From assembly GCF_043099285.1 (NCBI RefSeq), contig NZ_CP170723.1, positions 1,984,001-2,048,000 of the forward strand: a DNA stretch of 64,000 bases, in the 5' to 3' direction. The notes beneath the pieces are model-generated. The model saw only the letters and a list, made by a program, of their open reading frames with translations, did not search any database and was not told the origin of the DNA. The translations under genes were made by a program, and so were the position numbers. Source of the stretch: Oryzobacter telluris. GTDB lineage: Bacteria; Actinomycetota; Actinomycetes; Actinomycetales; Dermatophilaceae. Shown one piece after another: positions 7,686 to 15,444 of the stretch; the stretch's first letter is position 1; each line of letters opens with the position of its first letter.

Positions 7686-8041
7686 CACACCGCCTCGACG
7701 TTGTTGCCGTCGGGGTCGCGGACGAACGCGCCGAAGTACCGCTCGTGGTACTCGGGCCAGAGGCGCGGCTCGTGGAGGACCTCGGCGCCGTGCGCCACCG
7801 CGGTCTCGAACCAGCGGCGCACCGCGCCGGCGTCGGCGGCGACGAAGCCGACGTGCACCTCGCGGTTGGGGCCGGTGGCCGCGTCCCCGCCGGAGATCCA
7901 GAAGTCCGGCGACGTGGTGCCGTAGCCGATGGCGACGCCGACGTCCATGACGCGGCGGTGACCCAGCTCGGCGAGGACGGCGTCGTAGAAGCGGGCGCTG
8001 GCGTCGAGGTCGGCGCAGTTGATACCGAAGTGATCGATCAT
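7667..8041 (-). CDS. VOC-family (glyoxalase/bleomycin-resistance fold) protein
   Basis: This is a single-domain protein of 124 residues. It begins MIDHFGINCADLDASARFYDAVLAELG and ends with FVRDPDGNNVEAVCH, the usual start and end of a betaalphabetabetabeta VOC unit; His4 and Glu residues near the C-terminus are possible metal ligands. Members include dioxygenases, isomerases and resistance proteins, so the function is open. The start was chosen at ATG 8041, where the conserved fold begins; a TAGCGT minus 10 box at 8049-8054 lies seven bases upstream, which suggests a leaderless transcript. The gene converges with the MFS gene. Confidence 0.82.
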   Translation of the reverse strand: MIDHFGINCADLDASARFYDAVLAELGHRRVMDVGVAIGYGTTSPDFWISGGDAATGPNREVHVGFVAADAGAVRRWFETAVAHGAEVLHEPRLWPEYHERYFGAFVRDPDGNNVEAVCHTGDA

Positions 8042-8207
8042 GGCGGCGACGCTACGCTCGGGGTGTGACACCGGCGACGCGTCGATTTACCGGGCCCTCG
8101 GGCCCGGAGCTCCGCGTGCACTGACCGCGGACCGACCACGGCGACACCGCCGTCCACCACCGCGCCCGGGGGCCCCACCTGCCCCGACCCCGCCGCCCGC
8201 GCCCACC

Positions 8208-8213
8208 TAGACT
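8208..8213 (+). promoter_or_regulatory. Minus 10 element of the pheST promoter
   Basis: TAGACT fits the consensus TANNNT and lies 33 bases before the pheS ATG, the only good promoter candidate in the 205-base gap upstream. The rest of that gap (8042-8207) shows no gene and no leader peptide with a run of Phe codons. Confidence 0.45.
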
Positions 8214-8246
8214 CGGGCGCGCCCGACCCCTCGCGAAGTGGACACC

Positions 8247-9341
8247 ATGTCAGGACCCAACACCAGCTACGACCCCGTCGAGGTCGCCGCCCTCGACCCG
8301 CAGGCCATCGACGCCGCCGTCGAGGAGGCCCTCGCGGCGGCCGCCGCGGCCACGAGCCTCGACGCGCTCAAGGCCGTGCGCAGCGCCCACCAGGGGGACA
8401 GGAGCCCGCTCGCGCTGGCCAACCGCGAGATCGGCGCGCTGCCCCCGAGCGCCAAGGCCGAGGCCGGCAAGCGGGTCGGCCAGGCCCGCGGCCGGGTCGC
8501 CCAGGCCCTCGCCGCCCGCCAGGCCGAGCTCGAGGCCGAGCGCGACGAGCGCATCCTCACCGAGGAGGCGCTCGACGTCACGCTGCCCACCGGTCGCCGC
8601 CCACTCGGCCGGCGCCACCCCATCGAGCTGATGAGCCAGCGCATCGCCGACCTCTTCGTCGGCATGGGCTGGGAGATCGCCGAGGGCCCGGAGATCGAGG
8701 CGGAGTGGTTCAACTTCGACGCCCTCAACTTCGACGCCGACCACCCGGCGCGGCAGATGCAGGACACCTTCTACGTCGACCCGCCCGAGGACGGCCTCGT
8801 GCTGCGCACCCACACCTCCCCGGTGCAGGCGCGCACCCTGCTCGAGCGCGGCGTCCCCGTCTACGTCGCGGCCATCGGGCGCGTCTTCCGCACCGACGAG
8901 CTCGACGCCACGCACATGCCCGCGTTCCACCAGGTCGAGGGCCTGGCGGTCGACGAGGGCATCACCATGGCCCACCTCAAGGGCACCCTCGACCGCCTCG
9001 CGGCCGAGCTGTTCGGCGAGGGCATCACCACGCGCCTGCGCCCGTCGTTCTTCCCGTTCACCGAGCCGAGCGCGGAGATGGACCTGCGCTGCTTCGTCTG
9101 CCGCGGTGAGGACCCCGACTGCCGCACCTGCAAGGGCACCGGCTGGATCGAGTGGGGCGGCTGCGGGATGGTCAACCGCAACGTGCTGACGGCCTGTGGC
9201 GTCGACCCCGACCGCTACACGGGGTTCGCGTTCGGGATGGGGATCGACCGCGCCCTGATGTTCCGCACGGGGGTCAGCGACATGCGGGACATGATCGAGG
9301 GTGACGTGCGCTTCGACGCGCAGTTCGGGATGGAGATCTGA
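8247..9341 (+). CDS. pheS: Phenylalanine--tRNA ligase alpha subunit
   Basis: This is the catalytic subunit of the alpha2beta2 phenylalanyl-tRNA synthetase, 364 residues from ATG 8247 (an in-frame GTG at 8238 would add three residues). It has the N-terminal coiled coil that grips tRNA (about 20-100), class II motif 2 around AIGRVFRTDELDATHMPAFHQ and motif 3 near FGMGIDRALMF. The cysteine pairs in CFVCRGEDPDCRTCKGTG are typical of PheS. pheT follows with an ATGA overlap, so the subunits are coupled in translation. Confidence 0.96.
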   Translation: MSGPNTSYDPVEVAALDPQAIDAAVEEALAAAAAATSLDALKAVRSAHQGDRSPLALANREIGALPPSAKAEAGKRVGQARGRVAQALAARQAELEAERDERILTEEALDVTLPTGRRPLGRRHPIELMSQRIADLFVGMGWEIAEGPEIEAEWFNFDALNFDADHPARQMQDTFYVDPPEDGLVLRTHTSPVQARTLLERGVPVYVAAIGRVFRTDELDATHMPAFHQVEGLAVDEGITMAHLKGTLDRLAAELFGEGITTRLRPSFFPFTEPSAEMDLRCFVCRGEDPDCRTCKGTGWIEWGGCGMVNRNVLTACGVDPDRYTGFAFGMGIDRALMFRTGVSDMRDMIEGDVRFDAQFGMEI

Positions 9342-11893
9342 TGCGCGTTCCCGTCGACTGGCTGCGCGAGTACGTCGCGGTGCCCCCGGACGCGACCGGC
9401 GAGGCCATCGCGGCCGCCCTCGTCGCCGTCGGGCTGGAGGAGGAGGGGCTGCACACCGGTGGGGTCACCGGCCCGCTCGTGGTCGGCCGCGTCCTCACCC
9501 GCGAGCCCGAGCCGCAGAAGAACGGCAAGACGATCAACTGGTGCACCGTCGACGTCGGCGACGCCAACGGCACGGGGGAGCCCCAGGGCATCGTCTGCGG
9601 TGCGCACAACTTCGAGGCCGGCGACTTCGTCGTCGTCATCCTCCCCGGTGGTGTCCTCACCACCCCGCAGGGCCCGCTGCGGGTGTCGGCGCGCAAGACC
9701 TACGGCCACGTCTCGGCCGGGATGATCTGCTCCGAGCGCGAGCTCGGCCTCGGCGACGACCACGACGGCATCCTCGTGCTGACCCGGCGCTTCGCCGGTG
9801 ACGACGAGGCGCTGGCGCGGCTCGTCCCCGGCACCGACGCCCTGCCGCTGCTGGGGCTCGACCGCGAGACCGTCGAGGTCAACGTCACCCCCGACCGCGG
9901 GTACTGCTTCTCGGTGCGCGGCGTCGCCCGCGAGTACGGGCACGCCACCGGTGCCGAGTTCACCGACCCGGCCCTCGCGCTGGCGGCCAGGGCACCCGAG
10001 CCCACCGACGGCGGGTTCCCCGTCGAGCTGCGCGACGACGCCCCCATCCGCGACCGCGACGGGTGCGACCGCTACGTGGCCCGCGTGGTGCGCGGCATCG
10101 ACGTCTCCGCCCCCACCCCGCGCTGGATGGCGACGCGCCTCACCGAGGCGGGCATGCGGCCCATCTCGCTGCCGGTCGACGTCACCAACTACGTGATGCT
10201 GGGGCTGGGCCAGCCGCTGCACGCCTTCGACCTCGAGCGCCTCGAGGCGCCGATCGTCGTCCGGCGCGCCCGGGCGGGGGAGAAGATCACCACGCTCGAC
10301 GACGCCGCCCGCGCCCTCGACACCGGCGACCTCCTCATCACCGACCGCGGTGGCGAGCGACCCGTCGCCATCGCCGGCGTCATGGGCGGCGCCGAGACCG
10401 AGGTCGGGGCGTCGACGCGCGACGTCCTCATCGAGGCCGCGCACTTCGAGCCGGTGTCGGTCGCGCGCTCGGCCCGTCGCCACAAGCTGCCGTCCGAGGC
10501 CTCGCGCCGCTTCGAGCGCGGGGTCGACCCGCAGCTCGCCGCGGCCGCCGCCCAGCTGGCCGTCGACCTCCTCGTCGAGCACGGGGGCGGCGTCGCCGAC
10601 CCCGAGGTCACCGACGTCGGGTCGCCGCGGGCGGCTGCGCCGATCACGATGGCGCTCGGCTTCCCGGGGCGCATCGTCGGCATCGCGTACGAGCCCGACG
10701 AGGTCACCTCGATCCTCGTGTCGATCGGCTGCGCCGTCGACCGCGACGGCGACGAGATCGTCGTGACGCCGCCGTCGTGGCGGCCCGACCTCACCACCGC
10801 CGAGGACCTCGTCGAGGAGGTCGCCCGCATCCACGGCTACGACCGCATCCCGTCGGTCCTGCCCACCCCGCCCGGGGGCGCCGGCCTCACGCACGCCCAG
10901 CGCGTGCGTCGGGTCGTCGCCGGCACCCTGGCCGGCCAGGGCCTGTCGGAGGTCTGGGGTGCACCGTTCGTCGGCGCCGACCGGTACGCCGCGCTGGGCC
11001 TCGACGTCGACGCCGAGCTCGCGCGCTCGGTCCGGCTGGCCAACCCGCTGTCCGACGAGCAGCCGCTGATGCGGACCCGCCTCCTTGCGACGATGGTCGA
11101 CGCCCTGCGCCGCAACGTCGCCCGCGGCTCGCGCGACGTCGGGATCTTCGAGCTCGGCCTCGTCGTCGACCTCGAGGGCGAGCAGCGTTCAGCGCCCACC
11201 GAGGACGTCGGCGTGCGCCCGTCCGACGAGGTGCTCTCCGCCATCCGCGCCGCCGTGCCGGCCCAGCCGCGCCACGTCGGGTTCCTGCTCGCGGGCGACC
11301 GCGACCGGGCCGGCTGGTGGGGCGCCGGGCGGGGAGCAGACGTCAGCGACGTGCTCGAGATCGTCCGTGCCCTCGGCGACGCCCTCGCGGTGCAGCTCTC
11401 GACGACGGCCGACACCGCCCCGCCGTTCCACCCGGGCCGCTGCGCCCGCGTCACGCTGGTCGACGGCACCCTCGTCGGCCACGTCGGTGAGCTGCACCCC
11501 AAGGTCGTGGCGACCCTCGGGCTGCCGGCCCGCACCGTGGGGGGCGAGCTCGACCTCGACGTCCTCACCCGTGCGGCCGAGCCGACCGTGCAGGCCCGCA
11601 CCCTCGTCACCTTCCCGATGGCGCAGAGCGACGTCGCGCTCGTCGTCGACGAGCCCGTGCCGGCGGCGGCCGTGGAGTCCGCGCTGCGGGCCGGTGCGGG
11701 GGAGACCCTGGAGTCGGTCGCCCTGTTCGACGTCTACCGCGGCGACCAGGTGGGCGAGGGCCGCAAGTCCCTCGCGTACCGGCTCACCTTCCGCGCCCCC
11801 GACCGCACGCTGACCACCGACGAGGTGAGTGCCCTGCGCGACGCCGCCGCGGCCTCGGCCGGCTCGGCGGTCGGCGCCGTCCAGCGCACGTGA
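9341..11893 (+). CDS. pheT: Phenylalanine--tRNA ligase beta subunit
   Basis: This 850-residue subunit carries tRNA binding and editing. Domains in order are an EMAP-like OB fold (about 40-155; CGAHNF and GMICSERELGL), a B3/B4 editing region (VTPDRGYCFSVRGVAREY, then DVTNYVMLGLGQPLHAFD), a B5 domain (around ITTAEDLVEEVARIHGYDRIP), the catalytic-like core and a C-terminal anticodon-binding FDX-ACB domain from about 755 (FPMAQSDVALVVDE). It starts one base inside the pheS stop, and the downstream SDR gene overlaps its stop by four bases. Confidence 0.96.
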   Translation: MRVPVDWLREYVAVPPDATGEAIAAALVAVGLEEEGLHTGGVTGPLVVGRVLTREPEPQKNGKTINWCTVDVGDANGTGEPQGIVCGAHNFEAGDFVVVILPGGVLTTPQGPLRVSARKTYGHVSAGMICSERELGLGDDHDGILVLTRRFAGDDEALARLVPGTDALPLLGLDRETVEVNVTPDRGYCFSVRGVAREYGHATGAEFTDPALALAARAPEPTDGGFPVELRDDAPIRDRDGCDRYVARVVRGIDVSAPTPRWMATRLTEAGMRPISLPVDVTNYVMLGLGQPLHAFDLERLEAPIVVRRARAGEKITTLDDAARALDTGDLLITDRGGERPVAIAGVMGGAETEVGASTRDVLIEAAHFEPVSVARSARRHKLPSEASRRFERGVDPQLAAAAAQLAVDLLVEHGGGVADPEVTDVGSPRAAAPITMALGFPGRIVGIAYEPDEVTSILVSIGCAVDRDGDEIVVTPPSWRPDLTTAEDLVEEVARIHGYDRIPSVLPTPPGGAGLTHAQRVRRVVAGTLAGQGLSEVWGAPFVGADRYAALGLDVDAELARSVRLANPLSDEQPLMRTRLLATMVDALRRNVARGSRDVGIFELGLVVDLEGEQRSAPTEDVGVRPSDEVLSAIRAAVPAQPRHVGFLLAGDRDRAGWWGAGRGADVSDVLEIVRALGDALAVQLSTTADTAPPFHPGRCARVTLVDGTLVGHVGELHPKVVATLGLPARTVGGELDLDVLTRAAEPTVQARTLVTFPMAQSDVALVVDEPVPAAAVESALRAGAGETLESVALFDVYRGDQVGEGRKSLAYRLTFRAPDRTLTTDEVSALRDAAAASAGSAVGAVQRT

Positions 11894-12699
11894 GCGAGCC
11901 CGCCGACGTCCCGGTCGACGACGAGGGCGACGTGGCGCCGGAGCCCGAGGTCGAGGGCGGCCGCGGCGGTCACCCCGTCGCGGTCGTCACCGGTGCCTCC
12001 CGCGGCATCGGGCGGTACGTCGCCCTCGCGCTCGAGGACGCGGGCTGGCTCGTCGAGCGCGGGTCCACCGCCGTCGCGCCGGTCACCGACCGGGCGGCGG
12101 TGGAGGCGTGGGTCGCCGAGATCGTCGAGCGGCAGGGGCGCATCGACCTCCTCGTCAACAACGCCGGCGTCGTCGACCTCGAGGTCGACCTCCTCGAGTC
12201 CGATCCCGAGGACTGGTGGCGCTGCGTCGAGGTCGACGTCCTCGGGCCCTACCTGATGACGCGCGCCGTCGTCCCGCACATGGTCGCCGCCGGGGGAGGG
12301 CGGGTCGTCAACGTCAACACCGGTGCGGCCCAGCGTCCCTCGCGGTCGATGAGCGCCTACTCCGTGGCCAAGACCGCGCTGGCCCGGCTCACCGGCGCCA
12401 CGCACCTCGCCGGCTGGGAGCACGGCGTTCGGGCCTTCGACCTCATGCCGGGCATCGTGCGCACGGACATGACCGAGGGCATGGAGTTCCACGCGGGTCG
12501 CACCGAGTGGACCGACCCGTCGGAGGTCACCGACCTCGTCCTCGCGCTGGCGTCGGGGGACCTCGACGACTGGTCCAGCCGGTTCGTGCGCGCCGGGGCC
12601 GACACCCCGGCCTCGCTCGCGGCTCGTGCCGAGGCGGGTCTGGGCGCCACGGAGCGGACCCTCGTCCTCGAGCTCGGAGCCGACGACCCCCTCGCCTGA
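11890..12699 (+). CDS. Short-chain dehydrogenase/reductase with shortened nucleotide-binding region
   Basis: This Rossmann-fold oxidoreductase of 269 residues has TGASRGIG at 34-41, NNAG at 90-93 and the YxxxK pair Tyr157/Lys161. Two features are unusual. The position normally held by the catalytic Ser, 13 residues before Tyr157, is Thr144. The stretch between the glycine motif and VTD is only about 25 residues, so much of beta2-alphaC-beta3, which selects NAD or NADP, is missing. The first 28 residues are acidic and disordered-looking. The GTG start overlaps pheT by four bases. The substrate is unknown; it may have reduced or altered activity. Confidence 0.8.
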   Translation: MSEPADVPVDDEGDVAPEPEVEGGRGGHPVAVVTGASRGIGRYVALALEDAGWLVERGSTAVAPVTDRAAVEAWVAEIVERQGRIDLLVNNAGVVDLEVDLLESDPEDWWRCVEVDVLGPYLMTRAVVPHMVAAGGGRVVNVNTGAAQRPSRSMSAYSVAKTALARLTGATHLAGWEHGVRAFDLMPGIVRTDMTEGMEFHAGRTEWTDPSEVTDLVLALASGDLDDWSSRFVRAGADTPASLAARAEAGLGATERTLVLELGADDPLA

Positions 12700-12778
12700 C
12701 CCCGACTCATTGCGCAACAGCCACCTGAACGGGGCTCCTGAGGGGCCGTCGCGGTGGGTGGAGCGCAATCAGTCGGGG
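12700..12778. repeat. 79-base element with 16-base near-perfect inverted ends
   Basis: Arms at 12700-12715 (CCCCGACTCATTGCGC) and 12763-12778 are inverted complements except for one position. The 47-base interior contains a shorter CCACC/GGTGG pair. It lies between the SDR stop and the argC promoter. There is no T tract, so a classical terminator is not clear; it may be a non-canonical terminator or a small mobile-type repeat. Confidence 0.55.
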
Positions 12779-12813
12779 TGAGGTCTGCGCGGTGTGCATG
12801 GAATCGCAGAACT

Positions 12814-12829
12814 CTGTATGATCATGCAG
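12814..12829 (+). promoter_or_regulatory. Palindromic operator, probable ArgR box over the argC promoter
   Basis: CTGTATGATCATGCAG is a palindrome with a single mismatched pair and has the AT-rich centre flanked by T/G and C/A that ArgR boxes show. It contains the minus 10 hexamer TATGAT (12817-12822) and ends directly before the ATG at 12830. Binding of ArgR, encoded in the same operon, would block the promoter. Confidence 0.65.
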
Positions 12830-13870
12830 ATGAAGAGAGTCGCGGTCGCCGGAGCGAGCGGGTACGCCGGGGGTGAGGTCGTGCGCCTCCTGCTCCAGCA
12901 CCCCGAGCTGGAGGTCGGCGCGCTCACCGCGTCCTCGAACGCGGGCCAGGAGCTCGGCAGCATCCACCCGCACCTGACGCCGCTGGCCGACCGGGTCCTG
13001 CAGGACACCACGCCCGAGGTCCTCGCCGGCCACGACGCCGTCGTCCTCGCCCTCCCGCACGGCCACTCGGCCGCCCTGGCGGCGCAGCTCGGGGACGACG
13101 TGGTCGTCATCGACTGCGGCGCCGACTTCCGCCTGCGCGGCGCCGACGCCTGGACGGCCTTCTACGACACCGCCTACGCCGGGGCCTGGCCCTACGGCCT
13201 TCCCGAGCTGCCCGTCGCAGGGGGACGCCAGCGAGCCGCCCTCGAGGGAGCCCGCCACGTCGCCGTCCCCGGCTGCTACCCCACGGCCGTCTCGCTGGCC
13301 CTGGCGCCCGGCCTCGTCGCCGGGGTCGTGCAGGCCGACGACATCACCGTCGTCGCCGCCTCGGGCACGTCCGGGGCGGGCAAGTCGCTCAAGCCACACC
13401 TGCTCGGCGCCGAGGTCATGGGCGCGATGTCCCCGTACGGCGTCGGCGGCGTGCACCGGCACACCCCCGAGATCGAGCAGAACCTCACCGCCGCCGGGGC
13501 CGGCGACGTCACCGTGTCGTTCACCCCGACCCTCGCCCCGATGCCGCGCGGCATCCTCGCCACGTGCACCGCCCGGGTCGTGCCCGGTACGAGCGCCGCC
13601 GCGGTCCGCGAGGCGTGGACGAACGCCTACGCCGACGAGCCCTTCGTCCACGTCCTGCCCGAGGGTCGCTGGCCCAGCACCGGCAGCGTCCTGGGCAGCA
13701 ACAGCGTCCACCTCCAGGTCGTCCTCGACGAGCGGGTCGGCCGGGTCGTCGTCGTGGCGGCCGTCGACAACCTCACCAAGGGCACCGCGGGGGCCGCGGT
13801 CCAGTGCCTGAACATCGCCCTCGGCCTGCCCGAGTCCCTCGGCCTCCCCGTCGCGGGGGTGGCCCCGTGA
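12830..13870 (+). CDS. argC: N-acetyl-gamma-glutamyl-phosphate reductase
   Basis: This enzyme reduces N-acetylglutamyl phosphate to the semialdehyde with NADPH, the third step of arginine synthesis. It has 346 residues, with the Rossmann start AVAGASGYAGGEVVRLL and catalytic Cys149 in AVPGCYPTAV. I chose ATG 12830: a TATGAT box ends seven bases upstream and no ribosome-binding site precedes it, which implies a leaderless message. Upstream in-frame ATGs (12794, 12818, 12824) would lie inside or before the promoter. It is the first gene of the arginine operon and overlaps the ACT gene by four bases. Confidence 0.95.
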   Translation: MKRVAVAGASGYAGGEVVRLLLQHPELEVGALTASSNAGQELGSIHPHLTPLADRVLQDTTPEVLAGHDAVVLALPHGHSAALAAQLGDDVVVIDCGADFRLRGADAWTAFYDTAYAGAWPYGLPELPVAGGRQRAALEGARHVAVPGCYPTAVSLALAPGLVAGVVQADDITVVAASGTSGAGKSLKPHLLGAEVMGAMSPYGVGGVHRHTPEIEQNLTAAGAGDVTVSFTPTLAPMPRGILATCTARVVPGTSAAAVREAWTNAYADEPFVHVLPEGRWPSTGSVLGSNSVHLQVVLDERVGRVVVVAAVDNLTKGTAGAAVQCLNIALGLPESLGLPVAGVAP

Positions 13871-14280
13871 CCGCCATGCCCCGCCACCTCATGGAGCACC
13901 CGGAGGACGTGGCCATCGTCCGCCTCCCCGGCGGCGAGGACCCCGGGTTCGACTGGACCGCAGGCCCGTTCGCGTCCCTGACCCGCACGCCCGACGAGAC
14001 GTCCATCGTCTGCCTCGCCGCGGCCGTCCCCGCCGGCTCCCGCACCGAGGGGCCGTTCCGCGTGGTCGAGGTCGCCGGGCCGCTCGCGTTCGGCGCCGCC
14101 GGCATCTTCGCCGAGGTGCTCCAGCCCCTGGTCGACGCGCAGATCTCCGTCCTCGGCTTCTCGACGTTCGACACCGACTGGGTCCTCGTGCCCCGCGACG
14201 ACGCCGACGCCGCGACCGCCGCCTGGCGCCGCGCCGGGATGTTCGTGACCCCCACCTCGCTCACCGGAGGCAGCCGCTGA
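13867..14280 (+). CDS. CASTOR/ACT-domain protein embedded in the arginine operon
   Basis: This small protein of 137 residues has two ACT-like halves. The first (about 15-60) contains FASLTRTPDETSIVC; the second (about 64-128) contains GPLAFGAAGIFAEVLQPLVD and ISVLGFSTFDTDWVLV. This pattern is that of the ACT_7/CASTOR-type family, whose human member CASTOR1 senses arginine. Thr100-Phe101-x-x-Asp104 forms a TFxxD signature which, as far as I recall, lines the arginine pocket in CASTOR1. It overlaps argC by four bases and argJ by one, so it is translated with them. I infer an arginine-sensing role, perhaps on ArgJ or ArgB; this is not demonstrated for bacterial members. Confidence 0.8.
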   Translation: MTAMPRHLMEHPEDVAIVRLPGGEDPGFDWTAGPFASLTRTPDETSIVCLAAAVPAGSRTEGPFRVVEVAGPLAFGAAGIFAEVLQPLVDAQISVLGFSTFDTDWVLVPRDDADAATAAWRRAGMFVTPTSLTGGSR

Positions 14281-15431
14281 TGTCCGTCACCACCCCCCGC
14301 GGCTTCCGCGCGTCCGGCGTCACCGCAGGCCTCAAGGCCTCCGGCCGTCCCGACGTCGCCCTCGTCGTCAACGACGGCCCCGACCGGCACGCCGCCGCGG
14401 TGTTCACGAGCAACCGCGTCGAGGCCGCGCCCGTGACCTGGTCGCGCCAGGTCGTCGCCGACGGCGAGGTCGCTGCCGTCGTCCTCAACAGCGGTGGGGC
14501 GAACGCCTGCACGGGCGCCCCCGGGTTCCAGGACACGCACACCACGGCCGAGCACGTGGCCGGTCTCCTCGGGACCTCGGCCGGCGACGTCGTCGTGTGC
14601 TCCACCGGGCTCATCGGTGAGCGGCTGCCGATGCACCTCCTCCTCCCCGGCGTCGACGCCGCCGCGGCCGCGCTCACCGCCGACGGCGGGCCCTCGGCCG
14701 CCGAGGCGATCATGACGACCGACACGCTGCCCAAGGTCGCCGCGGCCCACGGGGACGGCTGGTCGGTGGGCGGCATGGCCAAGGGCGCCGGCATGCTCGC
14801 CCCGGCCCTGGCCACGATGCTCGTCGTCGTCACCACCGACGCCGTGGTCGACCCGTCGGTCCTCGACGGCGTGCTGCGCGACGCCACCGCCGTGACCTTC
14901 GACCGCGTCGACTCCGACGGCTGCATGTCGACCAACGACACCGTCGTCCTCCTGGTTTCGGGAGCCTCCGGCGTCGAGGTCGCGGCCGACGACCTGCGCG
15001 CCGCCGTCACCGACGTGTGCGCCGACCTCGCCCGCCAGCTCGTCGCCGACGCCGAGGGCGCCCACCACGACATCGCCGTCGAGGTCGTGAACGCCGCGAG
15101 CCTCGACGACGCCCTCGAGGCCGCCCGCTCGGTGGCCCGCAACAACCTGTTCAAGTGCGCCGTCTTCGGCAACGACCCCAACTGGGGGCGCGTCCTCGCG
15201 GCCGTCGGCACCACGGGAGCCGCCTTCGACCCGAGCACCCTCGACGTCTCGATGAACGGGGTGCAGGTCTGCCGGGCCGGGGGAGTGGGCGAGGACCGCA
15301 CCCTCGTCGACCTCTCCGCGCGCGAGGTGCACGTCGTGATCGACCTCCACGCCGGCGACACCTCGGCCACGGTCTGGACCAACGACCTCACCCACGACTA
15401 CGTCCACGAGAACTCCGCCTACTCCACCTGA
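14280..15431 (+). CDS. argJ: Bifunctional ornithine acetyltransferase / N-acetylglutamate synthase
   Basis: ArgJ recycles the acetyl group from N-acetylornithine to glutamate, and bifunctional forms also use acetyl-CoA. It is made as a 383-residue precursor that cleaves itself before the nucleophile Thr179 in PALATMLVVV. KGAGMLAP precedes the site, and the Cys-containing loop CSTGLIGERLP is present. Whether this copy is mono- or bifunctional cannot be read from the sequence. The ATG overlaps the stop of the ACT gene (TGATG). Confidence 0.95.
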   Translation: MSVTTPRGFRASGVTAGLKASGRPDVALVVNDGPDRHAAAVFTSNRVEAAPVTWSRQVVADGEVAAVVLNSGGANACTGAPGFQDTHTTAEHVAGLLGTSAGDVVVCSTGLIGERLPMHLLLPGVDAAAAALTADGGPSAAEAIMTTDTLPKVAAAHGDGWSVGGMAKGAGMLAPALATMLVVVTTDAVVDPSVLDGVLRDATAVTFDRVDSDGCMSTNDTVVLLVSGASGVEVAADDLRAAVTDVCADLARQLVADAEGAHHDIAVEVVNAASLDDALEAARSVARNNLFKCAVFGNDPNWGRVLAAVGTTGAAFDPSTLDVSMNGVQVCRAGGVGEDRTLVDLSAREVHVVIDLHAGDTSATVWTNDLTHDYVHENSAYST

Positions 15432-15444
15432 GGACCGACGAGCC

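Noticed and set aside
8042..8246. Phe leader peptide or T-box attenuator for pheST
   Set aside because: No run of Phe codons, no terminator hairpin and no T-box sequence is present; only a minus 10 box is visible.
12794..12829. argC starting at ATG 12794 or 12824
   Set aside because: These codons lie within the probable promoter and operator; the conserved N-terminus starts at 12830.
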